Positions 31,110 to 42,555 of a DNA stretch of 64,000 nt are shown one piece after another. Source of the stretch: an uncultured Francisella sp. (GTDB lineage: Bacteria > Pseudomonadota > Gammaproteobacteria > Burkholderiales > Neisseriaceae); assembly GCA_943913655.1 (NCBI GenBank), contig CALTZA010000002.1, forward strand, positions 62,001 through 126,000, given 5' to 3'. The number at the start of each line of letters is the position of its first letter. Positions within the stretch are counted from its first letter, which is position 1. A model generated the notes under the pieces. The model did no database searches, was not told the DNA's origin, and saw only the letters and a program-made list of their open reading frames with translations. The position numbers and the translations under genes were made by a program.

Positions 31110-32400
31110 GCGATGTTAAACTTGCTTCGATCCTAGTACTATCAAGCTATACTGAAAGAGCTTACTTTGCCTGTGCCATGAGTGTTTATTAAGGGGCGTG
31201 CTATTCCTTCTTTCTCTAATGGGCAAAAACTGTGCAAAGAGGCGTATTTTAGCCGTGAAGAGCCTTCCTGGGCCTACGCGCCGATGTTAATCCTATTAAA
31301 TCAGCTCGGGCAGTGGGAAATGTAATTGGTAAATATCACTCATTATGGTGAAGGAACGGCTTAGACGTGATGCTGACATGTGTTATACTGGCACGGCTTA
31401 ATCCCTTTGCAGAGCCATTATTAACGGAACTAGAATAAAATACTGTCAACTTTTCGGTTAGTTATGATGAACGCAATCTATAACCAGTTGAATTACCTCC
31501 ACGATCGCCAACTTACTATTTAACGGTGCTTCACGAATTTCTGTAGGTTTGGAACATAAATTTTTTCTCATAATCTTAATGAAATAGCAGATACTTTAAT
31601 TGCGTTTATCAAAACACCTCATTTATCTATAAGATTTATTGCACTATATTAAAGGGATTAAAGGGCCAGATTTTGCTAGTGGAGGTCATCTTGTTAACAG
31701 CCAAGATAAATTACTACAGCTATATGAAAATGGTAAAGGCGGTTTACAGGTTGCGCTCGCTACAGCATCGAACACCTAGCACAAAGAAATTAAGGTAGAT
31801 AAAAATTAAGGCGCGCGAAAAGAGAACCTGCTGATCTGGCTTATTTAAATCAAGATATTGTGGATGAAGCAACCAACAGTCATATTTCCTATAAAGGATG
31901 GATTCATCGTATATATGTGGTGCTTATCAGTTGATAAAACTAGTTTTCCTTTAAAAAAGGAGATCATCTGCTTGATGTATTGGAAATCCGCAGTATTGCA
32001 CCGGTTATCTTAATTTGATGATCATAGTCATTCCTACACCGATTGAACTGCCTGCCAATCATTGAATCATCAATATGCTTGCAGGACAAAATAAAGAAAA
32101 AAAATTTTATTAGCAAGTTTGGCAGGTTGCTTTTATCTGTCGCATTAGAGACTTATTTGTTCATTCTAAAAATGGTAAAAAAGTCCTTACTGCTCCCGCT
32201 AATACGATAGCACTTCCCCCAATAATTATTCCAGAAAATAACGCCCCGCTTACTTTGTTAACAATGAGTGATGAACCGTGCTTACTTGCTTTTCCCTGAG
32301 ATGAAATAAAAATGCTTACCAAAGACAAAGGACTATAGGTAATGCTGCTTTCCCGTATATCAACTAGCATGTTTACTTATCACTGCAAAGCTATTTAGTT
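31110..32400 (+). pseudogene. parC: DNA topoisomerase IV subunit A, degraded
   Basis: Broken pieces of ParC are readable in order: TERAY...AMSV (31151 onward), a RAIPSFSNGQK stretch, GLRADVNPIKSARAVGNVIGKYHSL (31270-31340, the GyrA/ParC signature before the QRDR), TVNFSVSYDER, then IKGPDFASGGHLVNSQDKLLQLYENG (31657 onward), and a C-terminal part near 32100-32300 (LLASLAGC, RDLFVHSKNGKKVLT, LTMSDEPCLLAFP). Frameshifts and stops occur throughout, and the length is shortened by deletions. It resembles ParC rather than GyrA because of the SFSNGQKPVQ-like opening and the KGPDFASGG segment; the intact gyrA lies 3.6 kb downstream. parE is not in the window. Confidence 0.8.
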
Positions 32401-32612
32401 ATATTTGCGTGAAGAAATAGTCGCATACGTCAAGAACGTTATGCTATTGCTGATGTTTTTGCTAGCCTGGCTAAAAAAGTAAGCTCTATTCAGTCTAAAA
32501 ACCATATTGTTAATCTAACTTAAATGACTTTTTTGTATCACCATTAATAGTTATCATGAAAACTCTTTCTATGATATAGTGACCCCCAAAATGGTTTATT
32601 TTCTATTTTGTT

Positions 32613-33167
32613 ATGAGTCTCTCCCATAAAGTAGCCGTCCTACTTAGCGCTGCTGCCCTTACTATTTGTCCCATTCATCTTGTGATCGGAGCTAATGAGT
32701 TTTCGGTACAAAATGCCAACTTATCTAATATCACAGATCCAATTAAAGAGATTAGTCAGCAATACAAACAGGAAACAGATCACTTAGAACAAAGCGCTGA
32801 TGATGTGCTAATGGCTGCAATGGGACTTTTAGGTGTTAATTACAAATGGGGAGGAATCAGCCCGCAAGGGGGAATGGATTGCAGTGGTTTTATTTATTAT
32901 ATCTTCAAAACCAGCCGTAATATTGATTTACCGCGTACAGCAGCAAAAATGGCAAAACAAGGCATCCCTGTGAGCAGAGACGAACTGCGACCTGGAGATC
33001 TTGTTTTTTTTGATACTCATGGTAACGGTGAAGTATCACATGTAGGCGTATATATTGGGGATGGTAAATTTATTCATTCCCCACGTACTGGAAAGAGTGT
33101 AGAAATCCGTCCTTTTAATAATATTTACTGGTCAAGTCATTATTTATGGGCAAGACGCATCCCGTGA
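32613..33167 (+). CDS. NlpC/P60-family cell wall endopeptidase
   Basis: This is a secreted C40 peptidase expected to cut peptide bonds in peptidoglycan stems. The 184-residue protein has a signal peptide (about 1-26), a short linker, and an NlpC/P60 domain (about 65-184). The catalytic Cys is in GGMDCSGFIYYIF, the His in VSHVGVYIG, and the third polar residue in KFIHSPRTG. Its stop codon overlaps the next ATG by one nt (TGATG), so the two genes are probably co-translated. The start is ATG 32613. Confidence 0.9.
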   Translation: MSLSHKVAVLLSAAALTICPIHLVIGANEFSVQNANLSNITDPIKEISQQYKQETDHLEQSADDVLMAAMGLLGVNYKWGGISPQGGMDCSGFIYYIFKTSRNIDLPRTAAKMAKQGIPVSRDELRPGDLVFFDTHGNGEVSHVGVYIGDGKFIHSPRTGKSVEIRPFNNIYWSSHYLWARRIP

Positions 33168-33400
33168 TGTCTCAATCTAAAATAATATACAAGCACCGTC
33201 GATACTGGGTTGATCGTGAAGGAAAGCCCATCGGTTGTAAAGAAAAAAACAAAGTAATGCAGGAAAACTTAGAAGAGTTTCTGCAAATCGCTCAGGATCT
33301 ATTGGAAGATGCTATTTTGATGGGTTATCAAGAGCATCAAGTCAAAGAAACTCTAGTCCAACTAATCGAGTCTTTAAATCATGGCTATTATGAACCATAA
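33167..33400 (+). CDS. Small conserved-looking protein of unknown function
   Basis: From ATG 33167 this is a 77-residue soluble protein; an alternative ATG at 33146 would add 7 residues in the peptidase coding end. The N-terminal part is basic (KHRRYWVDREGKPIG) and the C-terminal part is a predicted helical segment rich in Leu and Glu. I do not recognise it. It overlaps the peptidase by one nt and the glycosyltransferase start by about 20 nt, so it belongs to a tight three-gene unit. Confidence 0.65.
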   Translation: MSQSKIIYKHRRYWVDREGKPIGCKEKNKVMQENLEEFLQIAQDLLEDAILMGYQEHQVKETLVQLIESLNHGYYEP

Positions 33401-34163
33401 TTCTTCTGTTGTACTTAGCGCTTTAATTATTGCCAAAAACGAGGCAAAGCATATTGAAGCTTGTCTGCAGAGTGTAGCTTTTTGTGACGAGATCATCGTA
33501 ATCGATGACGAGAGTAGTGATGATACTGCCCAATTGGCCCGCGCTAGAGCCACAGTGTATACACGTCCCATGCAAGATAACTATGCAGAGCAACAAAATT
33601 TTGCTATTGGCAAGGCCCATGGACAGTGGTTGCTTTTCATCGATTGCGATGAGCGTATTACTCCAGAATTGCAAAAAGAAATCATACAAGTGGTGGCAGG
33701 GGATAAAATAGCCTATCGAATAAAACGCATTAACTACTTTTTTGCTCGACCAATGCGCTATGGGGTAATGAAACCAGATTACACCACACGCTTATTGCCT
33801 AAAGAAGGCGCTTACGTGCAAGGGCAAGTTCATCAACGTATTTATCATCCTTATACTGAGCGAAAATTACATCATCCCATGCAACATTACAGCTATGATA
33901 ATTGGGATGAGTATTATCAAAAATTTGAACGCTATACCAGACTATCAGCAAGCCGATATCTGATAGAAGGAAAATCAAGTGCCTTTATCTTACAGTTAAT
34001 ACTCAAGCCTTGTTGGGCTTTTATTAAAACCTATGTGATTGATCTAGGCTTTATGGAAGGTAAATTAGGCTGGGCTTTGGCAATGAATCATGCATTTTAC
34101 ACTTACGTTAAATATTTACGATTTTATTATCTTAAGCACCCACTACCTAATGAAGATCATTGA
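33381..34163 (+). CDS. Family 2 glycosyltransferase, WaaE/KdtX-like
   Basis: The 260-residue protein is a GT-A fold enzyme: ALIIAKNEAKHIEACLQSV (13-31), the nucleotide-binding EIIVIDDESSDDT, and the metal-binding D-x-D in FIDCDERITPEL. The length and the sequence after the DxD (ending with ...YLKHPLPN) resemble the LPS core beta-1,4-glucosyltransferase WaaE/KdtX. It probably acts on LPS inner core in the cytoplasm. The start could be ATG 33381 or ATG 33390; both lie in the end of the preceding gene. Confidence 0.85.
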   Translation: MAIMNHNSSVVLSALIIAKNEAKHIEACLQSVAFCDEIIVIDDESSDDTAQLARARATVYTRPMQDNYAEQQNFAIGKAHGQWLLFIDCDERITPELQKEIIQVVAGDKIAYRIKRINYFFARPMRYGVMKPDYTTRLLPKEGAYVQGQVHQRIYHPYTERKLHHPMQHYSYDNWDEYYQKFERYTRLSASRYLIEGKSSAFILQLILKPCWAFIKTYVIDLGFMEGKLGWALAMNHAFYTYVKYLRFYYLKHPLPNEDH

Positions 34164-34216
34164 GTAATCAAGGCATATTATGTACAATACGCGCTTTGTT
34201 GAAAAAACAGTCAATC

Positions 34217-34879
34217 ATGAACTTCGAAAAAGCGCGTTACAATATGGTGGAGCAGCAAATACGTCCTTACGATGTGCTCGATCTTGTATTGCTTAGCGTT
34301 TTAAGCGAGATTCCTAGAGAAAATTTTGTTTTGCCAGAAGAAAAGAAGCTGGCTTATGCAGAGCTTCCCTTACATCTGTTAAATGGGGGAACGATGCTAA
34401 AGCCAGCTTTAGCTGCCAGATTAATCCAGACACTTCAGCTAGATCCTGAAAGTAAGGTCCTTGAAATTGGAACTGGCTCAGGCTATGTCACTGCTATTTT
34501 AGCTAAATTATCTAGTTTTGTTGTCAGCGTTGATCAAGATCCGCAACAGCTAACATTTGCAAAAGATGCTTTAGCAGATCTTTATATTGACAATATCGAG
34601 TTAATTAAAACAGACGGTCTTAACTATGGACTGCACATCCAAGATAAGCAATATGATGCAATCTATATTGGCGGTGCGGTGCACCGTGTGCCAGAAGTAC
34701 TATTATCTGCTTTAAAAGAAAACGGTCGCTTAGTAGCAATTGTGGCCAGCCATTTTCCTATGCAGGCTATACGTTTTGAGCGCGATAGTGCTGATCTTAA
34801 ATCCACTGTTCTATTTGAGACAGATGCACCATATCTAATAGAAAATACTATACAAGACACTGATTTATTTAATTTCTAG
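34217..34879 (+). CDS. Pcm-like protein-L-isoaspartate O-methyltransferase family protein
   Basis: From ATG 34217 this is a 220-residue SAM-dependent methyltransferase. The N-terminus MNFEKARYNMVEQQIRPYDV is typical of the betaproteobacterial Pcm-like protein. Motif I is VLEIGTGSGYVTAIL (about 93-107), followed by VVSVDQDPQQL. True Pcm has a conserved S/T-x-P-x-x region with HALEAL that is not clear here, so isoaspartate repair is not certain. The upstream frame start (34160) is not supported. It overlaps alr tail-to-tail by 15 nt. Confidence 0.85.
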   Translation: MNFEKARYNMVEQQIRPYDVLDLVLLSVLSEIPRENFVLPEEKKLAYAELPLHLLNGGTMLKPALAARLIQTLQLDPESKVLEIGTGSGYVTAILAKLSSFVVSVDQDPQQLTFAKDALADLYIDNIELIKTDGLNYGLHIQDKQYDAIYIGGAVHRVPEVLLSALKENGRLVAIVASHFPMQAIRFERDSADLKSTVLFETDAPYLIENTIQDTDLFNF

Positions 34880-35950
34880 TCCGTTTTGCTCAATATAGAT
34901 TTTCTGGGCACGTTTTAGATGACATAAAATGGCATAAGCAGTGGTATTGGTTTGATTTGCCACTTCATTAACACAAACATGTTCCCCCCATAACTCCACT
35001 TTACTACCAACCCCTTGATCGCATTTAGTTAATTCAACCGATAGCATATCCATTGAAACGCGCCCTACCAAACGACTCAAATGCCCATCAATCATAACAG
35101 GCATACCTGGATTAGAAGACCAAGGGTAGCCATCAGCATAGCCGCATGCCACAAGTCCCACACGCATATCTCTGGGTGCAGTGAAAACCGCTCCATAACC
35201 GATTGTTTCTCCTTGGCGCAAATGTTTCACTGAAAATACCTGGGAATAAAGACTCATCACTGGTTTTAACTGCACATTTTGATGTACTGTAGAAGATGGA
35301 TGAATGCCATACATCGCCAAACCAACTCGAGCAATATCATCTTTATATCGCGGATGATAAAGTAAAGCAGAGGAATTACAGGCACTTTTCACAGGAAATA
35401 AGCCAACTGTCTCAGCGCAAAAATGTTGCCATTGTTGATCATTTAGGATATGAGATGGATCATCTGCACAGGCAAAATGGGTCATCGCAACCATAAAAGC
35501 TACTGCTTTATTTTCTTTAGCAGCCTGCACAATCTGCTTAAAAGCGATTGTGTCTAAACCAGCACGGCGCATGCCAGTATCTAATTTAATCCAAATAGTG
35601 GTAGGTTTTTGCCAAGAATATTCTGTAAACCAGTGCCACTGTGCTTCGTTTTGAATCACAGGAATAAGTTGCCACTGTTCTACTGTGGCATAGTCCTGAG
35701 CAAAAAACACGCCTTCCAACAGCAAGATTTTGTTTTTTATGCCAGCAATACGTAATTCTATGGCTTCTTCAAGGAACGCCACAGCAAAGCCATCAACTTC
35801 TTTGGCCAAAGCTTGCGCACAAAAAGCAGCACCATGCCCATATGCATCTGCTTTCACCACAGCGAAGACGTCCTTACCATGACGCTGTTTGAGATAACGA
35901 TAATTATCAAGTAAATGACGTACATGAATACGTGCTTGCAAGGGTCTCAT
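34865..35950 (-). CDS. alr: Alanine racemase
   Basis: This PLP enzyme makes D-alanine for peptidoglycan. The 361-residue protein has the PLP lysine in FAVVKADAYGHGA (about residue 33) and the catalytic tyrosine in IGYGAVFTAPRDMRVG in the C-terminal domain. RVSMDML is also present. Length is usual (355-365). It ends 15 nt inside the convergent Pcm-like gene. Confidence 0.97.
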   Translation of the reverse strand: MRPLQARIHVRHLLDNYRYLKQRHGKDVFAVVKADAYGHGAAFCAQALAKEVDGFAVAFLEEAIELRIAGIKNKILLLEGVFFAQDYATVEQWQLIPVIQNEAQWHWFTEYSWQKPTTIWIKLDTGMRRAGLDTIAFKQIVQAAKENKAVAFMVAMTHFACADDPSHILNDQQWQHFCAETVGLFPVKSACNSSALLYHPRYKDDIARVGLAMYGIHPSSTVHQNVQLKPVMSLYSQVFSVKHLRQGETIGYGAVFTAPRDMRVGLVACGYADGYPWSSNPGMPVMIDGHLSRLVGRVSMDMLSVELTKCDQGVGSKVELWGEHVCVNEVANQTNTTAYAILCHLKRAQKIYIEQNGLEIK

Positions 35951-35974
35951 CTTGAGGTAACTGCTTTCTCCCTG

Positions 35975-38527
35975 CTAATTAAGAGATTTTGTTTCAGCAA
36001 TTCGCTCAATACTGACTAAATCCTCCCCCTTATCAAGATTAATCAGTTTCACACCTTGTGCCGCCCGATCTGTTCTTCTAATCTGCGCCACCTGTGTACG
36101 AATTAATACTCCTCCAGAGGTAATCAACATCACATCATCCATCTCTTGTACACGAGCAGCAGCCACTAGTTGACCATTACGGATACCAGTATCAATAGCA
36201 ATCACTCCCTGTGAACCGCGGTGACTTTTCCGATAATTTTCTATCTTAGTGCGTTTGCCATAACCATGTTTGGTGACAGCAAGAATCATACCTTCTTTAT
36301 CATTTGCTCGACTGACTAACAAACTCACCACTTTCCCCCCTTCTGGCAAACGCATACCACGCACACCAGTTGCACTGCGTCCCATCGGACGCACATTAGC
36401 TTCTGCAAATCGTACTGCCTTACCTTGGTCACTAAACAGCATGATTTCATCATCGCCTCCTGTTTTCACAGCACCAATCAAACGATCTGATTCTCGCAAA
36501 TTAACCGCAATAATCCCATTAGCTTTCGGTTTAGAAAAATTCATCAGTGGCGTTTTTTTAACGACTCCCAAAGCGGTACACATAAATACATATTCACTGT
36601 CAGCAAATTTATTAATTGGCAAAATCGCGCTGATTGTCTCTCCTTCAGATAGCTTCAATACATTGTTCACAGGCCGACCACGACTAGTGCGGTTGCCCAT
36701 GGGTAACTTATATACTTTAATCCAATAACACTTGCCCAAAGTAGTAAAGCAAAGCAAATAATCGTGACTATTAGCAGCAAATAGGGTTTTGATAAAATCT
36801 TCTTCTTTAGTAGTAGCAGCCAGTCGACCACGGCCGCCTCGACGCTGTACCTGATAGTGTTGTACTGGCTGAGCTTTAATATAGCCTTGATGAGACAAGG
36901 TCACTACCATCTCTTGTGATGGAATCAAATCTTCATCATCAATACTACCCCCGATCGAGTAAATCTCTGTTCTTCGTGAATCAGCAAATTGGTTGCGTAT
37001 CTCCTTTAATTCTTCACGAATAATCTCTGTAATGCGCCCATGCTTTTCTAAGACATTCAATAGATCAGTAATCAGGGCACACACTTCTTCATATTCTTTA
37101 ATGATTTTATTTTGCTCTAAACCAGTTAAGCGTTGCAAACGCATATCTAAGATGGCTTGAGCTTGTATCTCACTTAAATGATAGCCATCTTTCTGCAGCG
37201 GCAAAGGCTCCCCTTCTTCTAAATTAGGAGCTACCGCACCGGCCAACATCTGTTTTACAAACTCAGAATGCCAAGGACGAGCTAACAAATTAGCTTTGGC
37301 TTCAGGTGGTGTTGGACTCGCTTTAATCAAGGTAATCATTTCATCAACATTGGCTAATGCCACTGCCAATCCTTCTAAAATATGCCCCCTGGCTTTGGCT
37401 TTTTTCAAATCATACAGTGTGCGGCGATAGATAATTTCACGACGATGTTTTAAAAACTCACTAATAAAATCCTTGAGATTAAGCTGTTTGGGATAACCAT
37501 CAACCAAGGCAATCATATTCATGCCAAAACTATCTTGCAATGGAGTTAACTTATACAGCTGATTAATGATCACCTCAGCATTCTCATAGCGCTTTAATTC
37601 AATGACTACGCGGATACCTGATTTATCTGATTCATCACGCAGATCAGCAATACCTTCTAAGCTTTTTTCTCGTACTAAAATACCAATTTTCTCCACAAGC
37701 TTGGCTTTATTCACCTGATAAGGTAACTCATCGATAATAATAGCTTCTCTCTCTATGCCACGATGTTTCAATGTCTCTGTGTGTACTTTACCACGCATCA
37801 CCACACGACCCCGGCCTGTTAAGTAACCTGCTCTGACCTCTTCCAAGCCATAGATAATCCCACCTGTTGGAAAATCTGGCGCCAATATAAATTCCATTAA
37901 ATCTTGCGCAGATAAATCTCCGTTATCTAATAAAGCCAAAGAAGCATCAATAACTTCTCCTAAATTATGCGGGGGAATATTGGTTGCCATACCAACAGCA
38001 ATTCCTGAAGAGCCATTGATTAAGAGGGTCGGCACTTTAGAAGGCAACACTACTGGCTCCTGCTCATTATTGTCATAATTAGGTGCAAAATCAACGGTTT
38101 GTTTATCTAAATCAGATAAAATTTCGGCAGTAATTTTTTGCAAGCGAATTTCAGTGTAACGCATTGCAGCAGCGTTATCTCCATCAATTGAACCAAAATT
38201 ACCCTGGCCATTGATCAATGGATATCGCATAGAAAAATCTTGCGCCAAACGCACGATGGTGTCGTAAACAGCACTTTCTCCATGGGGATGGTATTTACCA
38301 ATGACATCTCCCACCACCCGGGCCGATTTCTTAAAAGGCTTATTCCAATCGTTATGAAGCTCATACATAGCATATAAAACACGGCGATGTACTGGTTTCA
38401 TCCCATCTCGCGCATCAGGCAAGGCGCGGCTTACCACGACGCTCATCGCATAATCAAGGTAAGACTGCTTCATCTCCTCTTCAAGACTAACTGTAATAGT
38501 TTCCTTAGCAATAAAATTTTCAGACAT
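35975..38527 (-). CDS. gyrA: DNA gyrase subunit A
   Basis: This is the breakage-reunion subunit of gyrase. The 850-residue protein has the catalytic tyrosine in [11 protein letters not shown], the [18 protein letters not shown], in which the usual Asp before Ser is Glu but the Ser and following Asp (positions 83 and 87 of E. coli) are retained, and the C-terminal beta-pinwheel with the GyrA box QRRGGRGR near residue 560, the mark that separates GyrA from ParC. Start ATG 38527. It lies close to the dead parC. Confidence 0.97.
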   Translation of the reverse strand: MSENFIAKETITVSLEEEMKQSYLDYAMSVVVSRALPDARDGMKPVHRRVLYAMYELHNDWNKPFKKSARVVGDVIGKYHPHGESAVYDTIVRLAQDFSMRYPLINGQGNFGSIDGDNAAAMRYTEIRLQKITAEILSDLDKQTVDFAPNYDNNEQEPVVLPSKVPTLLINGSSGIAVGMATNIPPHNLGEVIDASLALLDNGDLSAQDLMEFILAPDFPTGGIIYGLEEVRAGYLTGRGRVVMRGKVHTETLKHRGIEREAIIIDELPYQVNKAKLVEKIGILVREKSLEGIADLRDESDKSGIRVVIELKRYENAEVIINQLYKLTPLQDSFGMNMIALVDGYPKQLNLKDFISEFLKHRREIIYRRTLYDLKKAKARGHILEGLAVALANVDEMITLIKASPTPPEAKANLLARPWHSEFVKQMLAGAVAPNLEEGEPLPLQKDGYHLSEIQAQAILDMRLQRLTGLEQNKIIKEYEEVCALITDLLNVLEKHGRITEIIREELKEIRNQFADSRRTEIYSIGGSIDDEDLIPSQEMVVTLSHQGYIKAQPVQHYQVQRRGGRGRLAATTKEEDFIKTLFAANSHDYLLCFTTLGKCYWIKVYKLPMGNRTSRGRPVNNVLKLSEGETISAILPINKFADSEYVFMCTALGVVKKTPLMNFSKPKANGIIAVNLRESDRLIGAVKTGGDDEIMLFSDQGKAVRFAEANVRPMGRSATGVRGMRLPEGGKVVSLLVSRANDKEGMILAVTKHGYGKRTKIENYRKSHRGSQGVIAIDTGIRNGQLVAAARVQEMDDVMLITSGGVLIRTQVAQIRRTDRAAQGVKLINLDKGEDLVSIERIAETKSLN

Positions 38528-38751
38528 TTCTATTGGATTCTAACAAAAAACAATTAGGCTATTTTAGCATACTGGCTAAGCTCTCTTTATCTAAAGTTTA
38601 TTTATTTGACAAACAATCTTAATATACCTCTTGTGAAAAAAACTATTCTGTTCTATGATTGCTGATTGTCAGCGCTTTAAAGATAACGCTTTTAAAGCAG
38701 ATAAAGTAGTTTGATCAGAATTTTGAAGATTTGGTTAAGGCAAATTTATGT

Positions 38752-39144
38752 ATGTTGGATTATTTCGTTCGCCAATATCAGCAAATCACCCCACATTATT
38801 TTTTGAAACAGTACGCAATATCGCTGACTCTTTGTGCAATATTTGCTTATTTGCTTTCTAACTCTCTATCGATCGCCATAAGTCATCCTAAGTTATTGAT
38901 TTTCATATGTGTTTGGTTTTCTCTTAACACCATTCTTTCTCCTTTTGCGCGCTACTGCCTTGATTCCTCGATCGATTATGTCATCACCGGTAATGCTTTT
39001 AATATCTCTTTCACCTTAATAAGTCTTTTGTTAAAAGGACTATACCTTGCCATCTGTTGGTCTTTTGCCATTATATTGGCTCCTATTGGAATTATGATCT
39101 ATCTGCAAATCAAACTAAAAAAGATTGATCGCCAATATTATTAA
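38752..39144 (+). CDS. Small membrane protein of unknown function
   Basis: From ATG 38752 (first ATG of the frame, which is open from TTG 38731) this is a 130-residue protein with four hydrophobic segments (about 22-40, 48-65, 88-104 and 105-120). No family is recognised. It stands alone between gyrA (divergent) and earP, with no clear ribosome binding site (AAGG 11 nt away). Compositional bias is not unusual for the window. Confidence 0.5.
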   Translation: MLDYFVRQYQQITPHYFLKQYAISLTLCAIFAYLLSNSLSIAISHPKLLIFICVWFSLNTILSPFARYCLDSSIDYVITGNAFNISFTLISLLLKGLYLAICWSFAIILAPIGIMIYLQIKLKKIDRQYY

Positions 39145-39418
39145 GCATCACACTTTAGTTATGACTAGAGCATCTGCCGTAAAATTTTAATGTACCAATT
39201 GTGAAAAACTCTGTGTATAACTTTGAAAATAAAATGAAACCCAGGTAATTTAAGAACAGTTTAGTCAGTTTTAAGCTCTTTTTTAAGCTATTTTCTTATA
39301 AATTAACTGATTAAAATATATTCTCTCCTTTTTTGTATTAGGCTTAAAAAATATCTTTATATCTATCATTCCTAGTTTGTTAATAAGTTATAAGTTTAAT
39401 TAGTTCAATGGATAACTA

Positions 39419-40504
39419 ATGAAGAAACCGCTGTTAAGCCTTTGGATTTTTTGTCAAGTAATCGATAACTTTGGTGATATTGGCGTTGCTTACCGATTAG
39501 CTCGTCAATTAAATGCAAGTGGCATTTATCACATCAGCCTGTGGGTAAACAAATTATCTAGTTTAAAACGCTTAGAAAACAGAATTAAAAATTGCGATAT
39601 ACCCCAACAAGTTGAGGGGATCGATGTACTACCCTGGCAAAACAAATTCTTGCAAAAAAAAGTGAATGACAAGCCCCCTCAAGTGATAATTGAAGCGTTC
39701 GCCTGCTTCTCAGAACATAAATTAGAGATCTGTTTTAATCACCCTCCTTTACATATTGTGCTTGAATATCTTAGTTTGGAAACCTGGACTCTTTCCTACC
39801 ATTTGCAACCTTCCTTGGGGTATCATCGTAAATTTTTTTATTTTCTTGGTGTACTGCCAGAGAGTGGAGGGCTACTGGTAGAAAAAGACTATCAAACAAA
39901 AGAAAAAGCATTTAAAAAACGATTTACTTCCTCCTCCGTGCAAAAACGTGTTTTTCTATTCGCTTACCCCTCTTTTGATTGGGAGAAATGGTTGTCATCG
40001 TGGGACCAGCTACATATAAGCTATCAATTACACATAGTAAGGGATCAAATAAGCCAAAACCTACCCAAGCAAAGATTAGCAGCAAACAATATTAAGCTAC
40101 TTGATTTTACCAATCAAATCATATTCGATGAGCACCTATGGCAAGCAGACATAGCTATTGTACGAGGCGAAGATAGCTTTGTGCGCGCTCAATTAGCAGG
40201 ACTACCTTTTTTTTGGCACAGCTATCCTCAAAAAAACTACATCCACTTAGCAAAAATAGAAGCTTTCTGCCAGATAACAAAGCCCTATTATCGCGAGGAT
40301 ATTTATCAAGCCTGGCACACTCTTATGATGGAGTTAAATGGCAAGAGCATTTTAACTCATGCGCAAAGAATAGAGTATTTTCACTTATTATGGCAAAATA
40401 TTGAGCACTGGCGCAATGGAACACAGCTGTGGAGCAATTTTCTGCTTTCTCAATCAAGTGCTTGTGAAAGACTTAGCCACTTTATCAAAAAACAGCTAAA
40501 ATAG
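39419..40504 (+). CDS. earP: EF-P arginine rhamnosyltransferase EarP
   Basis: EarP uses dTDP-rhamnose to rhamnosylate Arg32 of EF-P. The 361-residue protein has the GT-B fold and the conserved N-terminal segment QVIDNFGDIGVAYRLARQL (with Asp16 and Asp20) and the C-terminal donor-site motif IVRGEDSFVRAQLAGLPFFWHSYPQ. Length is typical (about 370). It is followed by efp after a 70-nt gap with a stem-loop, the normal pairing. A dTDP-rhamnose pathway should exist elsewhere in the genome. Confidence 0.95.
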   Translation: MKKPLLSLWIFCQVIDNFGDIGVAYRLARQLNASGIYHISLWVNKLSSLKRLENRIKNCDIPQQVEGIDVLPWQNKFLQKKVNDKPPQVIIEAFACFSEHKLEICFNHPPLHIVLEYLSLETWTLSYHLQPSLGYHRKFFYFLGVLPESGGLLVEKDYQTKEKAFKKRFTSSSVQKRVFLFAYPSFDWEKWLSSWDQLHISYQLHIVRDQISQNLPKQRLAANNIKLLDFTNQIIFDEHLWQADIAIVRGEDSFVRAQLAGLPFFWHSYPQKNYIHLAKIEAFCQITKPYYREDIYQAWHTLMMELNGKSILTHAQRIEYFHLLWQNIEHWRNGTQLWSNFLLSQSSACERLSHFIKKQLK

Positions 40505-40526
40505 TGCTGTTAATTAATTATTTGTT

Positions 40527-40561
40527 TCGCCACGGCATTGTCCAAAGTGGCGATTTGTTTT
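40527..40561 (+). terminator. Stem-loop with T-tract between earP and efp
   Basis: TCGCCAC (40527-40533) pairs with GTGGCGA (40547-40553) around a 13-nt loop and is followed by TTTGTTTT. It may terminate earP or attenuate efp. It ends about 14 nt before the efp start, so it also lies just upstream of the efp ribosome binding site (AGAGGA). Confidence 0.5.
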
Positions 40562-40574
40562 ACAGAGGACCACT

Positions 40575-41138
40575 ATGAAAACAGCTCAAGAGTTGCGAGT
40601 AGGCAATGTGTTTATAGCAGGAAAAGATGCCATGGTTATTCAAAAAACAGAATACAATAAATCTGGTCGCAGTGCCGCCGTCGTCAAAATGAAATTAAAA
40701 AATTTATTAAATGGCAATATCTCAGAAGCAGTGTATCGCGCTGACGACAAATTAGAGGATATCGTACTAGAAAAAAAACAATGTACTTATTCTTATTTTG
40801 CAGATCCAATGTATGTTTTCATGGATGAAGAATTTAATCCATATGAAATTGAAGCTGATAATTTGGGCGATGCCGTCTACTATATTATCGATGGAATGCC
40901 TGATATATGTGAAGTGACTTTTTATCAAGGGAATACCATTTCCGTAGAACTTCCTACGATTATTGTACGTCAAATAGAGTATACTGAGCCTGCTGTCAAA
41001 GGCGATACCTCGGGTAAAGTAATGAAACCAGCACGCATTGAGGGAGGATTTGAATTGAGTGTTCCTGCCTTCATTAATAATGGCGATAAAATTGAAATCG
41101 ATACCCGTACCAATGAGTTTAGAAAACGAGCTTCGTAA
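40575..41138 (+). CDS. efp: Translation elongation factor P
   Basis: EF-P helps ribosomes through polyproline stretches. The 187-residue protein has the three-domain KOW/OB/OB layout. Loop residue 32 is arginine ([11 protein letters not shown]), which is the substrate of EarP, not the lysine of the EpmA type. The C-terminal [17 protein letters not shown] is typical. It follows earP. Confidence 0.98.
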   Translation: MKTAQELRVGNVFIAGKDAMVIQKTEYNKSGRSAAVVKMKLKNLLNGNISEAVYRADDKLEDIVLEKKQCTYSYFADPMYVFMDEEFNPYEIEADNLGDAVYYIIDGMPDICEVTFYQGNTISVELPTIIVRQIEYTEPAVKGDTSGKVMKPARIEGGFELSVPAFINNGDKIEIDTRTNEFRKRAS

Positions 41139-41207
41139 GCTTATATTTATTTTAAAAAAGTAGGATACATTGTTTACTGGTGTGAATCTTGATAAGTTAT
41201 TTATTAA

Positions 41208-42533
<1,326 letters not shown>

Positions 42534-42555
42534 CATTGAGTCGAGATGAATCACC

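Noticed and set aside
32161..32370. 69-codon minus-strand ORF
   Set aside because: Antisense to the parC remnant, whose plus-strand reading matches the ParC C-terminal domain.
36270..36728. 152-codon plus-strand ORF
   Set aside because: It is antisense to the C-terminal domain of gyrA and has no motif.
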